DNA of 64,000 nt from the NCBI RefSeq assembly GCF_026686735.1, contig NZ_CP113432.1, positions 1,488,001 through 1,552,000 of the forward strand, given 5' to 3'. Each line of letters begins with the position of its first letter. Within the stretch, counting starts at the first letter, position 1. This document shows, one piece after another, positions 16,422 to 25,358 of this stretch. The DNA is from Pseudomonas triclosanedens (GTDB lineage Bacteria > Pseudomonadota > Gammaproteobacteria > Pseudomonadales > Pseudomonadaceae). The notes under the pieces are model-generated. The model did no database searches. It had not been told where the DNA came from and saw only the letters and a list, made by a program, of their open reading frames with translations. Both the position numbers and the translations under genes were made by a program.

Positions 16422-17826
16422 GCGCCGCTGGGGCTTTCTCGGTGTGGGCAGCCTGCGCGGCCGGCTGCTCTGGCGGCTGGGCGGCATGCTGCTGGTACTG
16501 CTGCTGATCGGTAGCGCGGTGACCTACTGGCGTGCCCGGCACGCCGCCGACATCGCCTACGACCGCACGTTGCTGGCCTCTGCGCGGGATATCGCCGACG
16601 GGCTCTACGCCAGCGATGGCACGTTGCGCGCGAATGTGCCCTACGTGGCGCTGGACAGCTTCGAGTACGACAGCGCCGGGCGCATTTTCTACCAGGTGAT
16701 CGACCCGCAGGGGCGGATGATATCCGGCTACGAGAGCCTGCCGGCACCGCCGCGCGATACGCCACGCACCGATGATTATCCGGCGCTGGCCAAGTTCTAT
16801 GACGCCCGTTACCAGGGGCAGGGTGTGCGGGTGGTCAGCCTGCAGCAGCCGGTCAGCCAGCCGACGGTCAACGGCATGGCGGAGATTCGCGTCGCGGAAA
16901 CCCTCGGCGCCCGCGAGCGGCTGGCGCGCAATTTGCTCGCCGATACGCTGCTGAACCTGGCGCTGTCGACCATCGCCGCGCTGCTGATGGTTTGGTATGC
17001 GGTGAGCGCTGGCCTGCGCCCGCTGGACCGCCTGCGGGCGGCGGTGGAGGAGCGCCAGCCGGATGACCTGCGGCCGCTGCCGGAGGTTCGCGTGCAGCGC
17101 GAGTTGCGTCCGCTGGTGGCGGCGCTCAACCATTTCACGTTGCGCCTGCGCGGGTTGTTCGACCGGCAGTCGCAGTTCATTGCCGAAGCCTCGCATGAGC
17201 TGCGTACGCCGCTGGCGGCGCTCAAGGCGCGGCTGGAGCTTGGCCTGCGCGAGCAGGATCCGCAGCAATGGCGCGCCACCCTGGTGGAGGCGGTGCAGAA
17301 CACCGACCGGGTGACCGGCCTGGCGAACCAGTTGTTGTCGCTGGCGCGGGTCGAGAGCGGTGCGCGCGCCATCGCCGAGGGAGCCGGCGAGTGTATCGAG
17401 CTGGGGCAGTTGGCGCGGGAGCTGGGGCTGGCTCTGGCGCCGCTGGCTTATGCGCGGGGCGTCGCGCTGGCGCTGGAGGCCGATGAGCCGGTGTGGGTGA
17501 AGGGCGATCCGACCCTGCTCAACGAGCTGCTCAGCAACCTTGTGGACAATGCCATCGCCCATGCTCCAGCCGACGGCAATGTGATCATCCGCGTGCTGGC
17601 TCCCGCCGGGCTGGAAGTGGAAGACGATGGTCCCGGGATTCCGCCGGAGGAACGCGACAAGGTGTTCCGCCGTTTCTATCGCCGCCGCCAGCAGGGCACC
17701 GGCCTGGGGTTGGCGATCGTGGGCGAGATCTGCAGCGCACACAGGGCCCGCATCGAACTTGCGCAGGGGGCGCTGGGCGGATTGCTGGTGCGAGTGAGTT
17801 TTCCGGCGGACGCCGCGGCGGGCTGA
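16414..17826 (+). CDS. tctE: Sensor histidine kinase TctE
   Basis: Membrane sensor kinase of 470 aa. An N-terminal membrane helix (about 23-38), a periplasmic domain of roughly 140 residues and a second helix (about 177-198) precede the HisKA domain with the phosphorylated His261 in SHELRTPLAAL. The HATPase part shows the N box (NELLSNLVDNAIAHA), G1 (DDGPGIP) and G2 (GTGLGLAIV). The periplasmic domain belongs to the TctE-type N-terminal domain that senses citrate-like ligands. Its ATG overlaps the tctD stop, so the two are translationally coupled. Confidence 0.95.
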   Translation: MAERRWGFLGVGSLRGRLLWRLGGMLLVLLLIGSAVTYWRARHAADIAYDRTLLASARDIADGLYASDGTLRANVPYVALDSFEYDSAGRIFYQVIDPQGRMISGYESLPAPPRDTPRTDDYPALAKFYDARYQGQGVRVVSLQQPVSQPTVNGMAEIRVAETLGARERLARNLLADTLLNLALSTIAALLMVWYAVSAGLRPLDRLRAAVEERQPDDLRPLPEVRVQRELRPLVAALNHFTLRLRGLFDRQSQFIAEASHELRTPLAALKARLELGLREQDPQQWRATLVEAVQNTDRVTGLANQLLSLARVESGARAIAEGAGECIELGQLARELGLALAPLAYARGVALALEADEPVWVKGDPTLLNELLSNLVDNAIAHAPADGNVIIRVLAPAGLEVEDDGPGIPPEERDKVFRRFYRRRQQGTGLGLAIVGEICSAHRARIELAQGALGGLLVRVSFPADAAAG

Positions 17827-17838
17827 GCCTGGAAGGTA

Positions 17839-17863
17839 GAAACCCGCCTGAGTGGCGGGTTTC
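17839..17863. terminator. Bidirectional hairpin between tctE and the HDOD gene
   Basis: Perfect 10-bp stem GAAACCCGCC/GGCGGGTTTC with a 5-base loop, placed between two convergent genes. The A/T ends of the stem give short U-runs in both directions. Confidence 0.7.
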
Positions 17864-17882
17864 GCGGGGGGCTAGGGAGTGC

Positions 17883-18719
17883 TTACTGCAGCATGCTCAT
17901 CGCGGCTTCCATCGCCGCCGAGAGGTCCTCGTCTTCCTTCAGGTTGGCCTTGGGGTCCAGGCCGAGTTTGGCGAAGGCGGGAATGCTGCTCCAGTCCAGT
18001 TCGGTATACGGGTGCTGGCTGCCCAGGTAGCTCTGCAGGGTGGCGACCTGGACGATGTCCACGTAGTCGACCTTGGCCGAGTCGCGGGTGAAGTCCAGGT
18101 GCTGGCCCGGCACTGCGGCGATCGGCGCGGGGAAGTCCCAGGCCTTGAGGATGCGGTCGCCGATGATCGGGTGGATGCGCTCGATGACGTGGTTGAGGCT
18201 GATTGAGTCGGCCAGCAGTTCGCTGTGTTCCTCGGCGTAGGTGAGGATCGGCAGCACACCGATCTGGTGCACCAGGCCGGCGAGGGTGGCCTGGTCCGGC
18301 ATCAGGCGGGTGTAGTGGCGGCACAGGGCGTGGCAGATGCCGGCGATCTCGGTGCTCTTGTTCCACACTTCGCGCATCTTGCGGTCGACCACGTCGGAAG
18401 TGGCCTGGAACATCTGCTCCATCGCAAGGCCGGTGGCGAGGTTGCAGGTGTAGTTGATGCCAAGGCGGCTGATCGCCATCTGCAGGTCGGTGATTTCCTT
18501 GTTGGTACGCAGCAGCGGGCTGTTCACCACCTTGATGATGCGTGCGGTGAGGGCAGCGTCGTTGCCGATTACCTTGCTCAGCGCCTGGATGCTGATGTCC
18601 GGGTCTTCCGCCGCTTCGCGCACGCGCAGGGCGACTTCCGGCAGTGTCGGCAGCACCAGTTCGTCGTTGTCGATGGCCCGCAGCAGTTCCTGTTGTACTT
18701 TGTCGGCAAGCTTGCTCAT
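17883..18719 (-). CDS. HDOD-domain protein
   Basis: Cytosolic protein of 278 aa made almost entirely of an HDOD domain, a catalytically degenerate relative of the HD phosphohydrolases. Family landmarks are visible: LPTLPEVALRVREAAEDP at the start, then NSPLLR, AISRLGI, and the HQIGVLP segment where true HD enzymes would have metal ligands. Such proteins take part in signalling linked to motility or c-di-GMP in gamma-proteobacteria, but the exact role of this one is unknown. Start at 18719 has AGGAAG upstream. It lies between convergent tctE and ygfZ. Confidence 0.88.
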   Translation of the reverse strand: MSKLADKVQQELLRAIDNDELVLPTLPEVALRVREAAEDPDISIQALSKVIGNDAALTARIIKVVNSPLLRTNKEITDLQMAISRLGINYTCNLATGLAMEQMFQATSDVVDRKMREVWNKSTEIAGICHALCRHYTRLMPDQATLAGLVHQIGVLPILTYAEEHSELLADSISLNHVIERIHPIIGDRILKAWDFPAPIAAVPGQHLDFTRDSAKVDYVDIVQVATLQSYLGSQHPYTELDWSSIPAFAKLGLDPKANLKEDEDLSAAMEAAMSMLQ

Positions 18720-18849
18720 GGCTCTTCCTGATTGGGTCTGATGTTGCTTCTTGGTGAGTCGTGTTGCCGAGCGACCCGGAGGGCCGGGCCGCATTGTGCA
18801 CGGTGCCGCATCAACCGTCGGTTATTTGCATCACCAAATCGTATGTGGG

Positions 18850-18874
18850 GCCGCCGGGCTCCCCGTCCGGCGGC
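18850..18874 (-). terminator. Hairpin just after ygfZ
   Basis: GC-rich inverted repeat GCCGCCGG/CCGGCGGC beginning 2 bases after the ygfZ stop. No U-run is present, so it may be a weak terminator or an mRNA 3' end stabiliser. Confidence 0.4.
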
Positions 18875-18876
18875 TC

Positions 18877-19818
18877 TCAGCGCTGGATCTCGCGGTCGCT
18901 GTCCAGCACGTAGGGCAGGTCCAGCAGGCGCAGCGGCTGGCCCTCGGCCTCGCCGAGGCGGACGCGGCCATCGGCGACGGCATCGTCCTGCAGCACTGCC
19001 AGCAGTTCCACGCCCTCTGCCGCGCGTGCGGCCAGCACTACTTCGCCAACGCTGGTGGCGTGCACTGGCGAGAACAGCTCGCGGCCCGGCTCGGGCAGGT
19101 CTTCAGCATCCAGCGCCAGGCGATGCAGGCGGCGTTTCAGACGCCCGAGGTACTGCATGCGCGCGACGATTTCCTGGCCGGTGTAGCAGCCCTTCTTGAA
19201 GCTCACGCCGCCGACGGCCTGGAGGTTGATCATCTGCGGAATGAACAGCTCGCGGGTGGCGCCGAATACCTGCCCGATGCCGGCACGAACCTGGCCGAGC
19301 AGCCAGTCGTTCAGGCTGCTCTGGCGCAGCGAGCCGGCAAGCCGAGCGACGACCTTCGCCGAGCGCTCCGCTGGCATCCACAGTTCGCTGCGGCCCTGGC
19401 CAAGGGCGATGGCGATCAGGCCATCGCTGCGCGCCACTCGGTCCGCCTGTCCGTCGAGTACAAGCCCCAGTTCACCGAGCAGGTCATCGGCGCCGTCCAG
19501 GCCTGCGCGCACCCACAGGGCGCTGTCCTCCGACAGGCTGGCCTTGGAGAACACGGCATATTTCTTGAGGTCGGCGAGTTGGCTGTCCATCAGTTCACGC
19601 GCTATCGCCATCAGATAGCCGTCGCCTTCGGCGACGATGCGGAAGCTGGAGGTCATGCGCCCCTTGGGGGTGCAGCGCGCGCCGAGACTGGAGGTTTCCG
19701 CGTCCAGGTAGTTGAGGTTGCAGGTCAACTGGCCCTGGAGGAATTTGGCGGCATCTGCACCGCGTACGGCGAGAATCCCTTCGTGATCGAGGAGTGTGAA
19801 GAAAGCGGAGTCGGCCAT
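18877..19818 (-). CDS. ygfZ: Folate-binding YgfZ (Fe-S cluster maintenance)
   Basis: Tetrahydrofolate-binding protein of the GcvT-like/YgfZ family, 313 aa, needed for repair or assembly of some iron-sulfur enzymes such as the tRNA thiotransferase MiaB. The diagnostic motif KGCYTGQE with its essential Cys is at residues 209-216. GVSFKKG directly before it is also conserved. Start taken at ATG 19818; a GTG directly before it (19821) would add one residue, and no strong ribosome-binding site separates them. It is divergent from sdhE, another cofactor-assembly gene. Confidence 0.94.
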   Translation of the reverse strand: MADSAFFTLLDHEGILAVRGADAAKFLQGQLTCNLNYLDAETSSLGARCTPKGRMTSSFRIVAEGDGYLMAIARELMDSQLADLKKYAVFSKASLSEDSALWVRAGLDGADDLLGELGLVLDGQADRVARSDGLIAIALGQGRSELWMPAERSAKVVARLAGSLRQSSLNDWLLGQVRAGIGQVFGATRELFIPQMINLQAVGGVSFKKGCYTGQEIVARMQYLGRLKRRLHRLALDAEDLPEPGRELFSPVHATSVGEVVLAARAAEGVELLAVLQDDAVADGRVRLGEAEGQPLRLLDLPYVLDSDREIQR

Positions 19819-19906
19819 CACGATTCGGCTGTAAGAAAGTTAGGGGCCTCATGATAGAGCGCGGGACCGCGCCTTGTCAGCGGGTGCCGGGAACCTGTGG
19901 CATGCG

Positions 19907-19912
19907 TATAAT
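19907..19912 (+). promoter_or_regulatory. Probable -10 element of the sdhE-ygfX promoter
   Basis: Perfect TATAAT hexamer, 65 bp upstream of the sdhE start. No good TTGACA lies at 16-18 bp; TTGTCA is present but 27 bp away. Confidence 0.5.
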
Positions 19913-19976
19913 GCCGCTCGGCTCCCGGCGGCCCAAGGCCACGCGAGCGATTCGATGTATTGCCGAGGACCTGCAG

Positions 19977-20231
19977 ATGACCGACGAAATCGAACTCAAA
20001 CGCCTCTTCTGGCACAGCCGCCGTGGCATGCTGGAGCTGGACGTACTGCTGGTGCCTTTCGTGCAAGAGGTCTACCCCGGCCTTCCGGCCGATGATCAGG
20101 CGCGTTTCCGCAAGCTGCTGGAGTGCGAGGATCAGGACATGTTCGGCTGGTTCATGCAGCGTGGCGAGCCGGATGACGCTGATCTGCGTCGCATCGTCCG
20201 CATGATTCTGGACCGTGTCCAGCCAAAGTGA
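19977..20231 (+). CDS. sdhE: FAD assembly factor SdhE
   Basis: Small soluble protein of 84 aa that helps attach FAD covalently to succinate dehydrogenase and fumarate reductase flavoproteins. The conserved RGxxE motif is visible as RRGMLELD at residues 15-22, and the protein has the five-helix Sdh5 size. It overlaps the following gene, ygfX, by 17 bases. Placement between ygfZ and nadB, the latter itself a homologue of the SdhA flavoprotein, fits a cofactor-related gene neighbourhood. Confidence 0.93.
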   Translation: MTDEIELKRLFWHSRRGMLELDVLLVPFVQEVYPGLPADDQARFRKLLECEDQDMFGWFMQRGEPDDADLRRIVRMILDRVQPK

Positions 20232-20667
20232 TCCCTTCGAGTGCCACTGGCGACCGTCCATCCGGTTGCTGGTGGCCTATCTCGCTGCGCAGTCGCTCGC
20301 AGTGCTGGCGCTGTTTCTCGGCGCCATTCCCTGGCTCCTGAGCTGCCTCGGTCTGCTGGCCTGTGCGCTGCATGCGGGATACGTGCTGCCGCGCCAGATT
20401 CTGTTGTGTGCGCCGTCGTCCATGCGCGGCCTGCGGCATGACGCAGATGGCTGGCAGTTGTGGAGCGAACGTGATGGCTGGCAACCGGTGCAACTGGTTG
20501 CCGACAGCCTGGCGCTGCCGTCGATGATCGTGCTGCGCTTTCGTTTTCCGGGCGGCTGGTTGAAGCGCAGCGTCTGTATTCCCGCAGGCGCGCTGGCGCC
20601 GGACCTGCACCGCCGCCTGCGGGTTCGCCTGCGCTTCAGCCGCAATAGGTGGGCGGTGCCAGGATAG
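20215..20667 (+). CDS. ygfX: YgfX-family membrane protein
   Basis: Small protein of 150 aa with two adjacent membrane helices (about residues 18-37 and 38-56) and a C-terminal soluble part, matching YgfX/CptA, the usual partner of SdhE. In E. coli YgfX was proposed as a toxin acting on MreB and FtsZ with YgfY (SdhE) as antidote, but the partner's clear role in flavinylation makes the toxin reading doubtful. Start is GTG at 20215, inside sdhE. Its 3' end overlaps the convergent nadB gene by 32 bases. Confidence 0.8.
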   Translation: MSSQSDPFECHWRPSIRLLVAYLAAQSLAVLALFLGAIPWLLSCLGLLACALHAGYVLPRQILLCAPSSMRGLRHDADGWQLWSERDGWQPVQLVADSLALPSMIVLRFRFPGGWLKRSVCIPAGALAPDLHRRLRVRLRFSRNRWAVPG

Positions 20668-22252
20668 TGTCGCGGGCCTCGGGCAGTAGCCCGGGGTAGT
20701 CCAGGGTGTAGTGCAGGCCACGGCTCTCGCGGCGCTGCATGGCGGAGTTGATGATCAGCTCTGCCACCTGGGCAAGGTTGCGCAATTCGATCAGGTCGCG
20801 GCTCACCTTGTAGTTGCTGTAGAACTCGTCGATCTCGTCCAGCAGCAGGCGCACACGGTGCTGCGCGCGTGCCAGGCGTTTGTTGGTGCGGACGATGCCG
20901 ACATAGTCCCACATGAAGCGCCGCAGTTCGTCCCAGTTGTGCGCGATGATCACGTCCTCGTCCGAGTCGGTCACCTGGCTCGCGTCCCAGCTGGGCAGGC
21001 CGGCCGGCCTTGGTGCGGTCGCGAGTTTCTCGACGATGTCGGCTGCTGCCGAGCGCGCATAGACGAAGCATTCCAGCAGTGAATTGCTCGCCATTCGGTT
21101 GGCGCCATGCAGGCCGGTGAAGGTTGTTTCGCCGATGGCATAGAGGTTCGGTACATCGGTGTGGCCGTGCTGGTCGACCACCACGCCGCCGCAGGTGTAG
21201 TGCGCGGCGGGCACCACCGGGATCGGTTCGTGGGTGATGTCGATGCCGAAGTCCAGGCAGCGCTCGTAGACGGTGGGGAAGTGCTCGCGGATGAAATCGG
21301 CTGGTTTATGGCTGATGTCCAGGTAGACGTAGTCGATGCCCAGGCGTTTCATCTCGTGGTCGATGGCGCGGGCCACGACGTCGCGCGGCGCGAGCTCGCC
21401 CAGCGTGTGGAAGCGCTGCATGAAACGCTCGCCGTTGGGCAGGCGCAGCAATGCGCCTTCGCCGCGCAGGGCCTCGGTGATCAGGAAGCTCTTGGCCTGC
21501 GGATGATAGAGGCAGGTGGGATGGAACTGGTTGAATTCCAGGTTGCCGACCCGGCAACCGGCGCGCCAGGCCATCGCGATACCGTCGCCGGAGTTGCCGT
21601 CCGGGTTGCTGGTATAGAGGTACACCTTGCTGGCGCCGCCGGAGGCGAGCACGGTGAAGCGCGCGCCGAAGGTGTCCACCTCGCCGGTGCTGCGGTCCAG
21701 CACGTAGGCGCCCAGGCAGCGCTGGCCGTTCATCCCGAGTTTGCGCTCGGTGATCAGGTCGACCGCTACACGCTGCGACAGCAGTTCGATGTTCGGCCGC
21801 TTGCGCGCCTGTTCCAGCAGCGTGTTGAAAATCGCGGCGCCAGTGGCATCCGCGGCATGGATGATGCGCCGGTGACTGTGGCCGCCCTCGCGGGTCAGGT
21901 GGAATTCGAAGCTGTTGTCTTCCTTGCCTGGCTCATGGTCGCGGGTGAAGGGCACACCTTGTTCGATCAGCCACTGGATGGCTTCGCGGCTGTGTTCGAC
22001 AGTGAACTTCACCGCATCCTCGCGGCAGAGGCCGGCGCCGGCAACCAGGGTGTCCTCGACGTGGGACTCGACGGTGTCTGTGTCGTCCAGTACCGCGGCG
22101 ACCCCGCCCTGCGCCCAGAAGGTCGAACCCTGGGACAGTTCGCCCTTGCTGAGCACGGCGATACGCAGATGCGCAGGCAGAGTCAGGGCGAGCGTCAGAC
22201 CAGCGGCCCCGCTGCCGATTACCAATACATCGTGCTGGAAGTGCTGACTCAT
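20636..22252 (-). CDS. nadB: L-aspartate oxidase
   Basis: FAD enzyme that oxidises L-aspartate to iminoaspartate, the first step of de novo NAD synthesis. The 538-aa protein starts with the FAD-binding motif [13 protein letters not shown] and contains the succinate dehydrogenase-like blocks [20 protein letters not shown], the catalytic-Arg region HPTCLYHP...[13 protein letters not shown], and [13 protein letters not shown]. Start at 22252 has GGAG six bases upstream. It is divergent from algU and tail-to-tail with ygfX, overlapping it by 32 bases. It does not belong to an operon with nadA or nadC here. Confidence 0.96.
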   Translation of the reverse strand: MSQHFQHDVLVIGSGAAGLTLALTLPAHLRIAVLSKGELSQGSTFWAQGGVAAVLDDTDTVESHVEDTLVAGAGLCREDAVKFTVEHSREAIQWLIEQGVPFTRDHEPGKEDNSFEFHLTREGGHSHRRIIHAADATGAAIFNTLLEQARKRPNIELLSQRVAVDLITERKLGMNGQRCLGAYVLDRSTGEVDTFGARFTVLASGGASKVYLYTSNPDGNSGDGIAMAWRAGCRVGNLEFNQFHPTCLYHPQAKSFLITEALRGEGALLRLPNGERFMQRFHTLGELAPRDVVARAIDHEMKRLGIDYVYLDISHKPADFIREHFPTVYERCLDFGIDITHEPIPVVPAAHYTCGGVVVDQHGHTDVPNLYAIGETTFTGLHGANRMASNSLLECFVYARSAAADIVEKLATAPRPAGLPSWDASQVTDSDEDVIIAHNWDELRRFMWDYVGIVRTNKRLARAQHRVRLLLDEIDEFYSNYKVSRDLIELRNLAQVAELIINSAMQRRESRGLHYTLDYPGLLPEARDTILAPPTYCG

Positions 22253-22278
22253 ATCCGGCTCCACCAAAAAGGCGCCCT

Positions 22279-22305
22279 AGTATATAGAAGGGGGGCGCGG
22301 CACAA
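22279..22305 (-). promoter_or_regulatory. Possible nadB promoter
   Basis: Minus strand TTGTGC (22305-22300) and TATACT (22284-22279) with a 15-bp spacer, 27 bp from the nadB start. The -10 is good but the spacer is short. Confidence 0.35.
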
Positions 22306-22433
22306 TACTGGCGAACCGATGACACCCGAGGCGCCCGGAGCGAACGGCAGTCGCAGTGCGGAGCTTCCGTTCATGCCGTGGAACGAGATCGCCCGGGGGC
22401 GCAGCGAAGGTGTCGGATCGTGGCAAATCGCCG

Positions 22434-22461
22434 GAACTTTTTTAGTCGTTCCGGTTCCAAC
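22434..22461 (+). promoter_or_regulatory. Distal AlgU-type promoter of algU (P1-like)
   Basis: GAACTT (22434-22439), 17-bp spacer and TCCAA (22457-22461), matching the sigma-22/sigma-E pattern GAACTT-N16/17-TCTGA loosely at the -10. It lies about 245 bp before algU in the 452-bp gap to nadB. The rest of that gap holds the nadB promoter and the proximal AlgU promoter; I see no gene in it. Confidence 0.55.
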
Positions 22462-22618
22462 ACGGAATACCTTAAGTCGTTTTTCGCACGGGCTCGGACT
22501 GTGCGGCGGCGGTGCGGGTGTTTCGCCCGATACAGTTGAATTCAACGGGCTGCGGACACATGTCTGGGTCCGGTTGCCGCCAAAGTGAAAAAACTGTGCG
22601 GCGCATGCTTGGAGGGGA

Positions 22619-22646
22619 GAACTTTTGCAGAAGTCCCGAGTCTATC
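22619..22646 (+). promoter_or_regulatory. Proximal AlgU-type promoter of algU (P3-like)
   Basis: GAACTT (22619-22624), 16-bp spacer, TCTATC (22641-22646). It closely resembles the AlgU-dependent autoregulatory promoter known upstream of algU in P. aeruginosa, about 60 bp before the start codon. Confidence 0.7.
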
Positions 22647-22704
22647 TTGGCAGGACGATTCACCAGGGTGCTCGAAGCTCCTCCGAGTTCGTAGAGGAGC
22701 ATTC

Positions 22705-23289
22705 ATGCTAACCCAGGAACAGGATCAGCAACTGGTTGAACGGGTACAGCGCGGAGACAAGCGGGCATTCGATTTGTTGGTACTTAAGTACCAACACAAG
22801 ATTCTCGGGTTGATCGTGCGTTTCGTGCACGACGCCCAGGAGGCCCAGGATGTTGCACAGGAAGCGTTCATCAAGGCGTATCGCGCCTTGGGTAACTTCC
22901 GCGGCGACAGTGCCTTTTATACCTGGTTGTACCGTATCGCCATCAACACCGCGAAAAACCATCTGGTAGCGCGCGGTCGGCGGCCGCCGGACAGTGATGT
23001 CACGGCGGAAGACGCGGAGTTCTTCGAGGGTGACCATGCCCTGAAGGACATCGAGTCGCCAGAAAGAGCCATGCTGCGGGATGAGATCGAGGAAACCGTT
23101 CATCGAACCATCCAGCAGTTGCCCGAGGACCTGCGCACGGCACTGACGTTGCGTGAGTTCGAAGGGTTGAGTTACGAGGATATCGCCACCGTGATGCAGT
23201 GTCCGGTGGGAACGGTCCGCTCACGGATATTCCGTGCGCGGGAAGCGATCGACAAAGCTTTGCAGCCTTTGTTGCATGAAGAAGTCTGA
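22705..23289 (+). CDS. algU: ECF sigma factor AlgU (RpoE, sigma-22)
   Basis: Extracytoplasmic-function sigma factor of 194 aa that directs envelope-stress, alginate and osmotic-stress genes. Region 2 carries the core-binding and -10 motifs (DAQEAQDVAQEAFIKAYR, FYTWLYRIAINTAKN), and region 4 carries the -35 reading helix (LREFEGLSYEDIATVM, GTVRSRIFRAREA). Length is within one residue of P. aeruginosa AlgU. The start at 22705 follows GAGGAG. It heads the mucA-mucB-mucC-mucD operon, and both upstream promoters look self-dependent. Confidence 0.98.
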   Translation: MLTQEQDQQLVERVQRGDKRAFDLLVLKYQHKILGLIVRFVHDAQEAQDVAQEAFIKAYRALGNFRGDSAFYTWLYRIAINTAKNHLVARGRRPPDSDVTAEDAEFFEGDHALKDIESPERAMLRDEIEETVHRTIQQLPEDLRTALTLREFEGLSYEDIATVMQCPVGTVRSRIFRAREAIDKALQPLLHEEV

Positions 23290-23320
23290 TACAGCGGCAA
23301 CAGCCAAGAGAGGTACCGCT

Positions 23321-23905
23321 ATGAGTCGTGAAGCCCTGCAGGAATCGCTGTCCGCTGTAATGGATAACGAAGCGGATGAGCTGGAGCTGCGGCGTGTGCT
23401 TGCAGCCTGCGGCGAGGACGCCGAATTGCGGACCACCTGGTCCCGTTATCAACTGGCTCGGGCAGTGATGCACCATGAGCCGGTCATGCCGAAACTGGAC
23501 ATCGCCGCTGCGGTTTCCGCTGCGCTGGCCGATGAGGCCGCCCCTGCGCCGAGCAGCCGCAACCCGTGGCGCAATGTCGGTCGCCTGGCGGTTGCCGCTT
23601 CCGTGACCCTGGCCGTGCTGGCGGGTGTTCGCCTGTATCATCAGGACGATAGCGTTGCCAACGGCCTGGCCCAGCAGAGTGCCACTCCGCAGATCGCGTT
23701 GCCGCAGGTGCAGGGGCCGGCGGTACTGGCAGGCTACACTCAGGACGAGGCGCCGCAGGTGATTACCAATGCCCAGAGCGGGCAGACCACCTGGCATGAG
23801 CAGCGTCTTCCGGGTTACCTGCGCCAGCATGCGCAACAGTCCACCGTGAGTGGCACTGACAGTGCTCTGCCGTATGCACGCGCCGCGAGCCTGGAAAGCC
23901 GCTGA
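23321..23905 (+). CDS. mucA: Anti-sigma factor MucA
   Basis: Inner-membrane anti-sigma factor of 194 aa that holds AlgU inactive until regulated proteolysis. The cytoplasmic N-terminal domain (RseA type, begins SREALQESLSAVMDNE) binds AlgU. One membrane helix lies at about 86-104 and is followed by a periplasmic domain of 90 residues that MucB protects. The gene is full length, with no frameshift, so the strain is predicted to be non-mucoid by default. It starts 31 bp after algU. Confidence 0.97.
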   Translation: MSREALQESLSAVMDNEADELELRRVLAACGEDAELRTTWSRYQLARAVMHHEPVMPKLDIAAAVSAALADEAAPAPSSRNPWRNVGRLAVAASVTLAVLAGVRLYHQDDSVANGLAQQSATPQIALPQVQGPAVLAGYTQDEAPQVITNAQSGQTTWHEQRLPGYLRQHAQQSTVSGTDSALPYARAASLESR

Positions 23906-23925
23906 TTGCGACCTTAAGGAGCGAA

Positions 23926-24870
23926 ATGCGCGCTACTACAGCATTGCTGTTCATCTTTGGCGGTCTGCTGGCATTGCCGGTGCAGGCCGCTGATGCGTTG
24001 GACTGGATCAAGCGCCTCTCTCAGGCGGATCAGCAACAGAACTTCCAGGGTACTTTCGTTTACGAGCGCAGCGGCGCCTTCTCGACGCACGACGTCTGGC
24101 ATCGGGTCGATGCCGATGGTTCGGTGCGTGAGCGCCTCGTGCAGGCCGATGGTCCGCGCCAGGAGGTGCTACGAGTCAATGGCGTCACGCAGTGCGTGGG
24201 TGGCGGCATGGCCGGGCAGGTGGCTGGCGGCGAGCTTTGGCCGGCGCGCCGGCTGAATCCGCAGGAGCTTTCTTCCTGGTACGACATCCGAATCGCTGGC
24301 GAATCGCGTATCGCCGACCGGCCGGCGGTGGTACTTGCTGTGTTGCCGCGTGATCAGCATCGCTACGGCTTCGAGCTTCACCTGGACAAGGAAACCGGAC
24401 TGCCGCTCAAGTCGCTTCTGCTCAACGACAAGGGCCAGATCATCGAACGACTCCAGTTCACCCGGATTGAGCTGACCGCACCTGACGATGCCCAATTGCA
24501 GCCGGCGGCGGCCTGTCAGCCGGTGAAGGAGCTCAAAGATGCGAGTGTGACGACCGGCTGGCATTCCGAGTGGGTTCCGCCGGGTTTCACCCTGAACAGC
24601 ACTCTGCAGCAACGCAGTCCGGTCTCGAACGACCAGGTTCTATGCCTGGCCTATGGCGACGGCCTGGCCCGGTTCTCTGTTTTCCTCGAACCACTGCATG
24701 GCGCCAAGGTTGATGATGCGCGTACGCAGTTGGGGCCTACAACAGTAGTGTCTAGGCGTTTCGCCAGCGAAGACGGTGGGACGATGGTGACCGTGGTTGG
24801 CGAGATTCCCAGCGGTACGGCTGAGCGGGTGGCGCTTTCCATGCGCCCATCGGGAGCCCAGCCACAGTGA
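23926..24870 (+). CDS. mucB: Periplasmic regulator MucB (RseB family)
   Basis: Periplasmic protein of 314 aa that binds the periplasmic part of MucA and blocks its cleavage by AlgW; lipopolysaccharide-type signals release it. A signal peptide ends VQA-A near residue 21. The large N-terminal MucB/RseB domain begins with the conserved NFQGTFVYERSG, and the smaller C-terminal domain contains GWHSEWVPPGF. It starts 20 bp after mucA and its stop codon overlaps the GTG of mucC. Confidence 0.96.
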   Translation: MRATTALLFIFGGLLALPVQAADALDWIKRLSQADQQQNFQGTFVYERSGAFSTHDVWHRVDADGSVRERLVQADGPRQEVLRVNGVTQCVGGGMAGQVAGGELWPARRLNPQELSSWYDIRIAGESRIADRPAVVLAVLPRDQHRYGFELHLDKETGLPLKSLLLNDKGQIIERLQFTRIELTAPDDAQLQPAAACQPVKELKDASVTTGWHSEWVPPGFTLNSTLQQRSPVSNDQVLCLAYGDGLARFSVFLEPLHGAKVDDARTQLGPTTVVSRRFASEDGGTMVTVVGEIPSGTAERVALSMRPSGAQPQ

Positions 24871-25322
24871 TCGAGGAGAGGGGGAGGGTGATAGCGGTCG
24901 AGTCCGGAGCGGTCTGGGTCGAAACGCTGCGTCGCTCCACCTGCTCTGGATGTTCGGCCAATGCCGGCTGCGGCCAGGGTATCCTGGCTCGTCTGGGTGT
25001 TGGTGGCAGGGGTGGCCGCGTGCGCGCCCTATCTTCGCTGAAACTCGCGCCTGGCGATGAAGTCGTGCTGGGCGTAGGCGAGGGTATTCTCGTGAAGAGT
25101 GCCTTGCTCTTCTATCTTCTTCCCTTGCTCGGATTGTTCGCGCTGGCGCTTCTTGCGGCCCGCTTCGGTGTTGGGGAATCCTTGATCATATTGGCCGGGT
25201 TGGCGGGGTTCCTGCTTGCCTGGCTGTTCGTGCGTCGTGTGGCGCGGCGCCATTCGGATGATCCAGCGATGCAACCGGTTGTGCTGCGCGCGCTGGTCGG
25301 TGGGCCTCTCGGCCCGGTTTAG
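24867..25322 (+). CDS. mucC: MucC (RseC-family membrane protein)
   Basis: Small inner-membrane protein of 151 aa related to RseC. A cysteine-rich N-terminal segment (Cys in STCSGC and NAGCGQ) precedes two membrane helices (about 74-88 and 94-112). In E. coli RseC affects SoxR reduction and, weakly, sigma-E signalling; its role in Pseudomonas is minor and unresolved. It begins with GTG at 24867, sharing four bases with the mucB stop. Confidence 0.92.
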   Translation: MIEERGRVIAVESGAVWVETLRRSTCSGCSANAGCGQGILARLGVGGRGGRVRALSSLKLAPGDEVVLGVGEGILVKSALLFYLLPLLGLFALALLAARFGVGESLIILAGLAGFLLAWLFVRRVARRHSDDPAMQPVVLRALVGGPLGPV

Positions 25323-25358
25323 TGTCTTTCCCAATCAACATCACGGGAGCTGTAGTCA

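Noticed and set aside
20215..20667. sdhE-ygfX as a toxin-antitoxin system
   Set aside because: The pair was once proposed as such in E. coli, but SdhE's role in flavinylation is well established, so I do not call it a defence or toxin system.
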